A DNA stretch of 64,000 nucleotides from Fen-999 sp044220545 (GTDB lineage: Bacteria > Pseudomonadota > Gammaproteobacteria > Burkholderiales > Rhodocyclaceae). The stretch is from contig JBGAQX010000009.1 of the NCBI GenBank assembly GCA_044220545.1, positions 1 to 64,000 on the forward strand, given 5' to 3'. How positions within the stretch are numbered: the first letter of the stretch is position 1; each line of letters begins with the position of its first letter. Positions 20,148-27,987 of this stretch are shown piece by piece. The notes beneath the pieces were generated by a model. That model made no database searches. It saw only the letters and a list, made by a program, of their open reading frames with translations, and had not been told where the DNA came from. A program made the position numbers and the translations under genes.

Positions 20148-20864
20148 TTAAGATTTTTTGATCCCATGCATAAGCCGAATATCGGCAAGGCCAGTGGCGC
20201 TCAAGTCGGGCAGCACGGCGAGGGCGCCGGAAAAGTCCTCCCCCACTGTGTAGATGCCTGTCGTGATCAGCGTCGGCAGTCCGGCGCCGCGCGCCGATCG
20301 GAGTCCGTTGGCGGAGTCTTCCAGCACCAGGCAGGCGTCCGCCGGCAGGCCGAGCCTGGCCAGCACCCAATGGTAAATGTCCGGCGCGGGCTTTTTCTTG
20401 GGCACGATGTCGCCGGCGCCGATCGCCTCGAACCAGTTGGCCGCGTCCGGCGCCAGGCTGGCCTTGAGTAGCGTGGTGACGTTCTCCGGGGTCGTGGTCG
20501 TGGCGATCGCCAGCCGCAGGCCGGCGGCGCGGGCCTCGTCGATCAGGCGGGCGACGCCGGGACGCAGCGGGATGCCACCGCCTTCCAGCAAGGCCACGTA
20601 ATGGCGTGTCTTGATGGCGTGCAGGGTCTTGATGGTTTCGTCGGCATCGGCGCGGGCCAGGAAAGCCGGATCGTGTCGTTCCGCGTAGAAGCGCATGCGC
20701 TCTTTGCCGCCCGTCACCGCCAGTAGTTCGCCGTAGAGCGCCACATCCCAGTGCCAAGCCAGGCCGGTCTCGGCGAAGGCGGCGTTGAAGGCGACGCGGT
20801 GGCCGTCGCGCTCGGTGTCGGCGAGCGTGCCGTCAACGTCGAAAATAAGTGCCTGTAGGTTCAT
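20148..20864 (-). CDS. cbbY: HAD-family phosphatase, CbbY type
   Basis: CbbY proteins dephosphorylate xylulose-1,5-bisphosphate, a misfire product that inhibits RuBisCO. The 238-residue protein has the HAD motif I nucleophile FDVDGTLADTE, motif II in IATTTTPENV, and motif III/IV KKKPAPDIY and LEDSANGL. The start MNLQALIFDVDG at 20864 is chosen by family fit; an ATG at 20876 is possible and neither has a clear ribosome site. First gene of the minus-strand block, divergent from cbbR and 82 nt ahead of cbbM. Confidence 0.9.
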   Translation of the reverse strand: MNLQALIFDVDGTLADTERDGHRVAFNAAFAETGLAWHWDVALYGELLAVTGGKERMRFYAERHDPAFLARADADETIKTLHAIKTRHYVALLEGGGIPLRPGVARLIDEARAAGLRLAIATTTTPENVTTLLKASLAPDAANWFEAIGAGDIVPKKKPAPDIYHWVLARLGLPADACLVLEDSANGLRSARGAGLPTLITTGIYTVGEDFSGALAVLPDLSATGLADIRLMHGIKKS

Positions 20865-20890
20865 GGCGCGCAGCATAGCCGTGACGGACC

Positions 20891-20927
20891 ATAAGAAGAA
20901 TTCACGAATTCTTATCGAAATGATAGG
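20891..20927. promoter_or_regulatory. Candidate CbbR operator in the cbbR-cbbY intergenic region
   Basis: Between the divergent genes lie the perfect inverted repeat AAGAATTC-AC-GAATTCTT (20896-20913) and TATC-N5-GATA (20913-20925), a T-N11-A type LysR motif. ATAAG (20891-20895) and CTTAT (20911-20915) bracket the first palindrome. LysR regulators usually bind in their own divergent promoter, so CbbR is the natural ligand. Confidence 0.6.
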
Positions 20928-20938
20928 ATCGGCTGATC

Positions 20939-21895
20939 ATGAAAAACGTCACCCTGCGCCAGCTCAAGGTCTTCGAGGCCGTGGCCGATCACCTCTCGTT
21001 CTCGCGCGCCGCCGAGGAACTGCATCTCACCCAGCCGGCGGTGTCGATGCAGGTGCAGGCGCTGGCCGAGCAGGCGGGCGTGCCCCTGTTCGAACAACTC
21101 GGCAAGAAGATATTTCTGACCGCCGCCGGCGAGGAACTGTTGCGCCATGTTCGGCGCATTGCCCAGCAGTTGCGGGAGGCCAGTGACGCCCTGGCGGCGA
21201 TTCGCGGCGCCCGGGGCGGGCGGCTGACGCTGGGCGTGGTGTCCACCGCCAAGTATTTCGCGCCGCGTCTGCTGGTGGCCTTTCGCAAGACCTACCCCGA
21301 GGCCGATCTGCATCTTGGCGTCTTCAACCGGGAAACCCTGGTGCGCCAACTGGGTGACAACCAGATCGACTTAGCCATCATGGGCGTGCCGCCGACCGAT
21401 TTCGAAACCATCTCCGCGGTGTTCGCCGACCACCCGCACGCCATCATCGCCGCCGCCGATCATCCACTCGCCGGCCGGCGGCGCCTGGAGCCCGCCGAGC
21501 TGGCCGATCAGCCGTTTCTGATCCGGGAGCCCGGTTCCGGGACACGCGGCGCGATGGAGCGCTTTTTCGCCAGCCATGGTGTGCAGTTGGCCGACACGAC
21601 CGAGATGGGCAGCAACGAAACCATCAAGCAGGCGGTCATGGCCGGCATGGGCCTCTCCTTCATTTCCGAACACACAATCGGCCTGGAACTGGCGGCCGGA
21701 CGCATTGTCCGGCTGCCCGTCACCGGCACGCCGGTCATGCGCCAATGGCATGTCGTGCATCGCGCCGACAAGCAATTGTTGCCCTTGACTTCGGCCTTCC
21801 TCGAGTTCATGCGCACCGAGGCGCCGCGACTGATCGTCGAGCAGGCGCCGATCGTGCCGGTGGCGCCGGGTAAGAAGATGGCGGGAAAGCGTTGA
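20939..21895 (+). CDS. cbbR: LysR-family regulator CbbR
   Basis: Activator of Calvin-cycle operons that responds to cycle metabolites. The 318-residue protein has an N-terminal winged helix (LRQLKVFEAVADHLSFSRAA, LTQPAVSMQVQALAE) and a C-terminal periplasmic-binding-like effector domain. Divergent position at the head of the cbb block supports CbbR over other LysR proteins. The stop overlaps a possible TTG start of the next frame. No insertion or deletion relative to the family is apparent. Confidence 0.93.
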   Translation: MKNVTLRQLKVFEAVADHLSFSRAAEELHLTQPAVSMQVQALAEQAGVPLFEQLGKKIFLTAAGEELLRHVRRIAQQLREASDALAAIRGARGGRLTLGVVSTAKYFAPRLLVAFRKTYPEADLHLGVFNRETLVRQLGDNQIDLAIMGVPPTDFETISAVFADHPHAIIAAADHPLAGRRRLEPAELADQPFLIREPGSGTRGAMERFFASHGVQLADTTEMGSNETIKQAVMAGMGLSFISEHTIGLELAAGRIVRLPVTGTPVMRQWHVVHRADKQLLPLTSAFLEFMRTEAPRLIVEQAPIVPVAPGKKMAGKR

Positions 21896-21954
21896 TCGGG
21901 CTACCCGGCGAGCCCGTACAATCGCACCTCCAGAAAATTTCGTCGGCCCCCATC

Positions 21955-22821
21955 GTGTTCGAGCGCCTTGCCGTATTGCCCCAATACTTCCTGCCGAAGC
22001 AGATGCTCACCGTCCTTGCCGGCAAGCTCGCCAGCAGCGAGGCCGGGGGCCTGACGACCGGCGTCATTCGCTGGTTCGTCGGGCGCTACGGCGTGAATAT
22101 GGCCGAGGCCGCCAACCCGGACATCGCCGGCTACGGGAGCTTCAACGAATTCTTCACCCGGCCACTGAAAGCGGGTGCCCGCCCCCTGGCTGACTCGGAT
22201 TTTCTCTGCCCGGTGGATGGCGCGATCAGTCAGTTCGGAACCATCGAGCGCGACCTGATCTTCCAGGCCAAGGGGCATCGCTATTCGACTACCACGCTGG
22301 TCGGCGGCGACCGCGAACTGGCCGGTTGTTTCGATGATGGCGCCTTCGCCACGCTCTACCTGAGTCCGCGCGACTACCACCGCATCCACATGCCCTGCGA
22401 CGGCAAGCTGACCCGGATGATTCATGTGCCTGGCGCGCTGTTCTCGGTCAATCCGACCACGGCGCGCGGCGTGCCCGGCTTGTTCGCCCGTAACGAGCGG
22501 GTCGTCTGCGTATTTGAATCCGTCTTCGGCCCCTTTGTGTTGACCCTGGTCGGCGCCACCATCGTCGGCAGCATGGCCACGGTCTGGCACGGCACGGTCA
22601 ATCCGCCGCGCCCGGGTGTCATACGCGAATGGCGCTACGACGACAGGGACGTCGTGCTGAAGCGGGGTGACGAGATGGGCCGCTTCCTGCTCGGTTCGAC
22701 AGTGGTCATGCTTTTCCCGAAGGGCACGCTGAGCTTCAATCCGGCCTGGGCACCGGGCCAGACGATCCGCATGGGCGGCAAGATGGGTGACAAGGCGGGC
22801 GGTTCGCCGGGCCGGCTCTGA
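21955..22821 (+). CDS. psd: Phosphatidylserine decarboxylase proenzyme
   Basis: Inner-membrane, pyruvoyl-dependent enzyme that makes phosphatidylethanolamine. The 288-residue frame carries the LGST self-cleavage motif (LLGSTVVM) that creates the pyruvoyl group, plus LSPRDYHRIHMPC and FSVNPTTARGVPGLFARNERV. The start is uncertain. GTG at 21955 gives VFERLAVLPQY, which aligns with the family N-terminus; a TTG at 21892 overlapping the cbbR stop would add 21 residues. No strong ribosome site is seen for either. Confidence 0.93.
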   Translation: MFERLAVLPQYFLPKQMLTVLAGKLASSEAGGLTTGVIRWFVGRYGVNMAEAANPDIAGYGSFNEFFTRPLKAGARPLADSDFLCPVDGAISQFGTIERDLIFQAKGHRYSTTTLVGGDRELAGCFDDGAFATLYLSPRDYHRIHMPCDGKLTRMIHVPGALFSVNPTTARGVPGLFARNERVVCVFESVFGPFVLTLVGATIVGSMATVWHGTVNPPRPGVIREWRYDDRDVVLKRGDEMGRFLLGSTVVMLFPKGTLSFNPAWAPGQTIRMGGKMGDKAGGSPGRL

Positions 22822-22862
22822 ACGCCGATTGACGGCAAGCGCTTGGCGGCCTCGACGGCCGA

Positions 22863-25031
22863 TCAACTAGTTTGCGCCTCGGCCTGCCAGCGTTCGAGCC
22901 AGGCCTGTGCCGGTTCCGGCTTGCCGTACAGATAGCCCTGATAGGTGATGTTGGCCAGATTGTGCAGGTAGGCCGCCTGCGCTTCGGTCTCGACGCCCTC
23001 GGCAACCACCTTCAGGTGCATGTGGCGGGCCACCGACAGAATGGTCTCGACCACCGCCGCGTCATCGGGGTCGGTCGGCGCATCCTGGATGAAGGTCTTG
23101 TCGATCTTCAGTTCGTCGATGGGAAGGCGCTTCAGGTAGGCAAGGGATGAATACCCGGTGCCGAAATCGTCCAGGGAAAAATGGATGCCCAGGGCGGTCA
23201 ACTCGGTCATCTTGGCGACCACCTCGCCGACGTTGTCGATGACCAGTCCCTCCGTGACTTCCAGCGTCAGGTGGCTGGGGTCGGCGCCGCTGGCCGCCAG
23301 CAGATCCCTTACCCAGGGCACGAACGCCGGCTGGCGGAACTGGCGTGGGCTCAGGTTGACCGACATGCGCAGGGGCCGGCCGGCCATGGTTTCGCGGGCC
23401 ATCAACTTGCAGGCTTCGCTCAGCACCCAGCCGCCCAGATCCACGATCAGGTCCGATTCCTCGGCAATGCCGATGAATACGCCCGGCGGCAGCAGGCCGC
23501 GTTGCGGATGCTGCCAGCGGACCAGGGCCTCCGCGCCGACCAGCCGTCCATGGGCATCTACCTGGGGCTGGAGGAACAGCCGCAGTTCGCCGGCCGGAAT
23601 CGCCTTGCGCAACTCGCGTTCGATGCGAAAGCGCTGTTCCGCGGATTCGCCCATGCCGGTTTCGAAGAAGGCGGTCTGGTTGCCGCCGGCGTCCTTGGCG
23701 CGGTGCAACGCGGTGTCGGCGCGGCGCAGCACCTCATGGGCGGTATCGTTGTCACCGTCCGGGCACAACGTGATACCCAGGCTGGCGGTCAGGATCACTT
23801 CCTCGCCCGCGCCGAGAATGAACGGCAGCTTGAGATCGGAGTGGATCTTCTCGGCGACGGTCAGCGCGCTGTTGCTCGCCGTCTCGCGATGCGGGCTGAG
23901 CCCCTGCATCAGGATGGCGAATTCGTCGGCGCCCAGGTGCGCCAGCGTATCGCCCTCGCGCAACAGGCCGAACAGCCGGCCGCCCACGGCAACCAGCAGC
24001 GAGTCGCCCATCGAATGGCCGCGGGCATCGTTGAGATTCTTGAAACGGTCGATGTTGACCAGCAGCAGGGCATTGCGGCCCACCTGGCGGTGCGACAGGG
24101 CAAGGCTCAGTTCGAGGCGATCCTCGAGCAGCATCCGGTTGGGCAGACCGGTCAGCGCGTCGTAGTGGGACAGCCGGGTCAATTCGCGGTCGCGGGCCTG
24201 TACCGCTTCGGCCATGTGGTTGAAGGTGCCGGCCAGTACGCAGATCTCGTCCGTGCCGTACTGCGTCATGCGCACGCCGTAGTCGCCGGCGGCGAGACTC
24301 TCCGCGCTTGCTTGCAGGCGCGCCAGCCGGCGGGTCACCAGTTTGTCGAGCAGCAGGCCCAGGCCGAGGAACAACACGGCGTAACCGATCAGGCTCTTGG
24401 CCAGTTGTCCGCGCCAGATACCGTCGAGGCGCTGGTCGAATTTCGCCATCGGAATCTTGATGCTGGCCACGCCGCGCAGGTCGCCCACCTGGTAGCCGTA
24501 GGCATTGGGGTACTTGTCGCGAATGCTCTCCGGCGCGTCTTCCTTCCTGCCGTGACACTTCAGGCAGAAGGGTTCGACCCAGATTGGCGCGGTATACAGC
24601 AGGTAGCCGACGCCCCGGTCGTCGACGATCTTGCGCATGTGTTCGAGCGCCGTGGGGTTGGCACGGAACCAGTCGATGGCCTCCAGTTCAAAACGGTCGG
24701 CTCGGTTGTCGGGGTTGCGCGGCTGGTCGGAGACATTGTTGAAAACAATGCCGCTGTCGTTCCAGTTGGAAAAATCCTTGGCGATGCGCGAAATGGAATG
24801 GGCCGGCAGGAAGCCGACGGTCTTGTCGTTCACCGGCAGGCCGCTGTCGACGAATTGCTGCTGATAGATACGGCGCGTCGCCATCATCAGGCCGTAGACG
24901 GTTCGGGCATCGTATTCGCTTTCGCCGTTCAGCTCCGCGGTGAGCTTGCGGTAGCTGATGGTGAGGTCGATGGCCAGCACGACGCTCATCAGCGCGCCGA
25001 GCAGCAGCCAGATCTGGAGCTTGAGTTTCAC
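22863..25031 (-). CDS. Heme-type (DUF3365) sensor with HAMP, GGDEF and EAL domains
   Basis: A 722-residue membrane signalling protein. It has an N-terminal transmembrane helix (about 7-22) and a Tll0287-like DUF3365 periplasmic domain with a c-type heme motif CLKCH (156-160). A second helix (213-230), HAMP, a GGDEF domain and an EAL domain follow. The GGDEF site reads GADEF, so cyclase activity may be weak or lost. The EAL domain keeps EALVRW, LEVTE, DDFGTGYSSL and VAEGVET and probably degrades cyclic-di-GMP. The GTG start at 25031 lies one base after the upstream stop, implying co-translation. Predicted role: redox or gas control of cyclic-di-GMP. Confidence 0.88.
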   Translation of the reverse strand: MKLKLQIWLLLGALMSVVLAIDLTISYRKLTAELNGESEYDARTVYGLMMATRRIYQQQFVDSGLPVNDKTVGFLPAHSISRIAKDFSNWNDSGIVFNNVSDQPRNPDNRADRFELEAIDWFRANPTALEHMRKIVDDRGVGYLLYTAPIWVEPFCLKCHGRKEDAPESIRDKYPNAYGYQVGDLRGVASIKIPMAKFDQRLDGIWRGQLAKSLIGYAVLFLGLGLLLDKLVTRRLARLQASAESLAAGDYGVRMTQYGTDEICVLAGTFNHMAEAVQARDRELTRLSHYDALTGLPNRMLLEDRLELSLALSHRQVGRNALLLVNIDRFKNLNDARGHSMGDSLLVAVGGRLFGLLREGDTLAHLGADEFAILMQGLSPHRETASNSALTVAEKIHSDLKLPFILGAGEEVILTASLGITLCPDGDNDTAHEVLRRADTALHRAKDAGGNQTAFFETGMGESAEQRFRIERELRKAIPAGELRLFLQPQVDAHGRLVGAEALVRWQHPQRGLLPPGVFIGIAEESDLIVDLGGWVLSEACKLMARETMAGRPLRMSVNLSPRQFRQPAFVPWVRDLLAASGADPSHLTLEVTEGLVIDNVGEVVAKMTELTALGIHFSLDDFGTGYSSLAYLKRLPIDELKIDKTFIQDAPTDPDDAAVVETILSVARHMHLKVVAEGVETEAQAAYLHNLANITYQGYLYGKPEPAQAWLERWQAEAQTS

Positions 25032-25032
25032 G

Positions 25033-26556
25033 TCAGCCTGGATCGAGCGGCAAGAGCTTGCCCAGCACCGGCTTGATGGCGTTGCCAAAAGCCGTGCCCA
25101 CCCGCGTCAGGCGTTGCCAGCGCGACTCGTCGATGTCGGTCGCGGCGCCGATGTGCAGCAGGCCCAGCAGCCGGCCCGTCAACAGCAGGGGCAGGCAGAT
25201 GTAGGGAGTGGTCGGCGGCGTCGAGAAATGGTCGCAGACCGGGCCGTTGGCCGGGTCCCGGACCGCGTGCGCCTGTCCGCGCCGCATTGCCCAGCAGCAT
25301 TCGCCGGGGAAAGATTCGGGCAGACCGGGGCCATCGCCCCATCTGGCCACCGTGTTGAGTCGGCCGTCCGCTTCGTTCATGACCAGCAGCACGCCGCCCG
25401 TGCCCAGCGCCAGTTGCCCGCCCATGTAGGCTATGGTCCGGTAGGCCTCGCTGGTCGTGAGACTGTTCTGCAGCAGTTCCATGGCCTGGTTCAGGCCGGC
25501 CAGATCCTGGGCCTGCTCGCGCAGAGTGCTGGTGGCGGCCGCCAGTTGCGCATGCGACTCGACCAGCCGCTCCTTGGCGACCTTCTGGTCGGTGATGTCC
25601 TCCTGAATGGCCAGGAAGTGCGTGACAGTACCGTTGGCATCGATGATCGGCGTCACCGAAACCCGGTCCCAGTAGGCCTTGCCGCTTCGCCGCCGGTTAT
25701 GGAATTCACCGAACCAGCCCTTGCCGGCCGAGATCGACTCCCACATCGCCGCGTAGCTGTCGTCGGGCGCGTCGCCCGCCTTGAGCATGCGCGGCGTCTT
25801 GCCTCGCACGTCGTCCATGCTGTAGCCGGTCAGCTCGACGAACTTGGGATTGACGTACTCGAAGACGCCGTTGGCGTCGGTGATGAAGGTCGATACCGGG
25901 CTGCGCTCGATGGCCACCGAGAGTGTTCGAAGCTGGCTCTCGGCCTGCTGGTGAAACGCCAGTTCGCTCTTCAGTTGCTGGTTGGCCTGCAGGTATTCCT
26001 GGGTGCGGACGGCAAGATTCTCGTAGAGCTCACCCATGGCGCCGAGCAGCACTTCGTTGCTGTCGGCCACCTGGCTGATCGCGCGGTCGCGCGCCTCCCG
26101 CGGGCCGAGGCCCTTCTCCAGGGCGATGATCTCGTTGGCCATGCGCATGTCGGTGCCGAGAATGTGCTGGATCAACCAGCGCGACAGAAAGGTCAGGGTC
26201 CGGGTGGAGATCGTTTGCGCGCTTCGCTGGGCCAGCGCCGTGGCCCGTTCGACCTCCTGGATGAAGGAGGCGTGGGCTTGCTGGTGACCGATCTGGAACT
26301 CGGCATCGACGCCATACTCCCGCATCAGGCCCTCTTCGGTCTTGAAATGGTAGTTGGTGTAGCTGGCCAGTTCATCGAGGACCTTTACCAGCGCGGCCGG
26401 GTCGGCCTGTTCGGTATGCTGCCGGGCGAGCGCGTTGATCAGCGTCACCAGCTTCTTGTGCTGCTGGTCGACCTTGGCGATGCCGACCCGGTACTTGCCG
26501 CTCCAGACGAATATGTCCGGTCGAGTTCTGTTCGTGTTCTGAAGTCGCTTGTTCAT
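25033..26556 (-). CDS. Hemerythrin-PAS-GAF sensory protein
   Basis: 507 residues with no transmembrane helix and no recognised output domain. Residues about 15-155 form a bacteriohemerythrin, with diiron-ligand candidates in VDQQHKKL, NYHFKTEE, HQQAHASF and IQHILGTD. A PAS domain (about 230-340; ERSPVSTFITDANG, WDRVSVTPI) and a GAF domain (about 370-500) follow. Hemerythrins bind O2 reversibly. The gene directly precedes the heme GGDEF-EAL gene, with stop and start one base apart, so the two probably form one sensory unit. The start MNKRLQNTNRTRP is chosen because longer extensions overlap the redoxin region. Confidence 0.87.
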   Translation of the reverse strand: MNKRLQNTNRTRPDIFVWSGKYRVGIAKVDQQHKKLVTLINALARQHTEQADPAALVKVLDELASYTNYHFKTEEGLMREYGVDAEFQIGHQQAHASFIQEVERATALAQRSAQTISTRTLTFLSRWLIQHILGTDMRMANEIIALEKGLGPREARDRAISQVADSNEVLLGAMGELYENLAVRTQEYLQANQQLKSELAFHQQAESQLRTLSVAIERSPVSTFITDANGVFEYVNPKFVELTGYSMDDVRGKTPRMLKAGDAPDDSYAAMWESISAGKGWFGEFHNRRRSGKAYWDRVSVTPIIDANGTVTHFLAIQEDITDQKVAKERLVESHAQLAAATSTLREQAQDLAGLNQAMELLQNSLTTSEAYRTIAYMGGQLALGTGGVLLVMNEADGRLNTVARWGDGPGLPESFPGECCWAMRRGQAHAVRDPANGPVCDHFSTPPTTPYICLPLLLTGRLLGLLHIGAATDIDESRWQRLTRVGTAFGNAIKPVLGKLLPLDPG

Positions 26557-26639
26557 GGTCACACCTTGCCCGCTTGTCTGTGCCGCGTCGTGGGCCGCAA
26601 GCGTGCACTGTACTGACAAAACCACCCCGTGAATCGGCC

Positions 26640-27197
26640 TTACGGTGTCCGCCACTTGATCGAGCAGCCCATGCTGGGAACCTGCTCGGCCGGGCCCCGA
26701 CCCGTCAGGGCGACCTGCTTCATGGCCTCGAACAGGTCGCGGCGCGCATCCTCGGCGGCGGCCTCCTTGCGCGATGCGTCCAGCCGGCCGCGGTATTGCA
26801 GCTTCAGCTCCGCGTTGAAGCCGAAGAAATCGGGCGTGCACACGGCGCCATACGCCTTGGCGACCGCCTGCGTCTCGTCGAGCACGTAGGGGAACGGGAA
26901 GCTCAGCTCGCGGGCGACTTTCGCCATGTTGTCCCAGGAGTCTTCCGGATAGTCGGTGGGATCGTTGCTCATGATGGCGATGGAATTCATGCCCAGTGCC
27001 CGCAGCTCCGTGGTGTCGCGGATCAGCCGGTGGATCACGGCCTTGACGTAGGGGCAATGGTTGCAGATGAACATCACCAGCAGGCCTTGCGGGCCGCGCG
27101 CCGAGGCGAGGCTGTGGTTCTTGCCGTCGACGCCGGGCAGATCGAAGTCGATGGCGGCCCGGCCGAAATCGCAGATGGGCGTGGTAGTGCTGACCAT
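26640..27197 (-). CDS. Thioredoxin-fold redoxin (AhpC/TSA-like)
   Basis: A 185-residue cytoplasmic protein of the redoxin family (peroxiredoxin-like, DUF953-like group). It has ICNHCPYVKA, a CxxC pair where peroxiredoxins have their active-site cysteine, plus YVLDETQAVAKAYGAVCTPDFFGF. The ATG at 27197 is chosen over 27203 because the GGAG ribosome site is correctly spaced only for the inner ATG. It is divergent from rsmE. Thiol-disulfide function is inferred from the fold; substrate is unknown. Confidence 0.82.
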   Translation of the reverse strand: MVSTTTPICDFGRAAIDFDLPGVDGKNHSLASARGPQGLLVMFICNHCPYVKAVIHRLIRDTTELRALGMNSIAIMSNDPTDYPEDSWDNMAKVARELSFPFPYVLDETQAVAKAYGAVCTPDFFGFNAELKLQYRGRLDASRKEAAAEDARRDLFEAMKQVALTGRGPAEQVPSMGCSIKWRTP

Positions 27198-27224
27198 GGA
27201 CATCTCCTGTGAAATAATCCTTCG

Positions 27225-27953
27225 ATGATAGCTCGCTTTCATTGTCCGATTCCGCTGGCGCCCGGCGCCCAGGTCGAATTGCCCGAAGAGGCGGCGCACC
27301 ACGCGACCAAGGTGCTGCGCCTGGCCGCCGGCGATGTGGTCAGCCTGTTCGATGGCCGCGGCGGTGAATGGCTTGGTCGCCTCGGTCGCGCCGGCAAGAC
27401 CGTGACGGTGCGACTGGAAAGCTTCAATGCCGCCGACCGCGAGGCCCCCCTGGCGGTAACGCTGGTCCAGGGTCTGCCGGCGGCGGACAAGATGGACTGG
27501 ATCGTGCAAAAAGGCGTCGAACTTGGTGTCGCTGCCTTTCGGCCGGTCGCCGCGCGGCGCAGTGTGATTCGTTTGTCCGGCGAGCGCATGGAACGGCGGG
27601 TGGCCCACTGGCAGGCGGTGGCCATCTCGGCCTGCGAGCAGTGCGGGCGCAATCGCGTGCCCGGGGTGGCGGCGCTCGTTGATCTGCCTCAATTTCTCGG
27701 CGAGTCCGTGGCGCAGAATGGATTGCGCCTGGTGCTGGCGCCCGGTGCAACACAGCGTCTTGCCGAACTGCCCCCGCCGGATGGACCGGTCACTTTGCTG
27801 GTCGGCCCGGAGGGCGGCTTCGAGGAGGGCGAGCTGGCGGCGGCGAAGTTCGCCGGATTCCGGCCAATCGCCCTGGGGCCGCGCGTGTTGCGCACGGAAA
27901 CGGCGGGGTTGGCGGCGGTCGCGGCGCTGATGGCCTTGTGGGGCGATTTCTAG
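27225..27953 (+). CDS. rsmE: 16S rRNA (uracil-1498-N3)-methyltransferase
   Basis: SPOUT-class SAM-dependent methyltransferase acting on U1498 of 16S rRNA. The 242-residue protein contains LLVGPEGGFEEGE and LGPRVLRTETA, which form the knotted SAM site. The N-terminal RNA-binding PUA-like region begins MIARFHCPIPL. Housekeeping gene, full length, with only a short divergent gap to the redoxin gene. Confidence 0.95.
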   Translation: MIARFHCPIPLAPGAQVELPEEAAHHATKVLRLAAGDVVSLFDGRGGEWLGRLGRAGKTVTVRLESFNAADREAPLAVTLVQGLPAADKMDWIVQKGVELGVAAFRPVAARRSVIRLSGERMERRVAHWQAVAISACEQCGRNRVPGVAALVDLPQFLGESVAQNGLRLVLAPGATQRLAELPPPDGPVTLLVGPEGGFEEGELAAAKFAGFRPIALGPRVLRTETAGLAAVAALMALWGDF

Positions 27954-27987
27954 CCCCTGTCGAGAGTAGTGGCGAGGAGAGGCGAGC

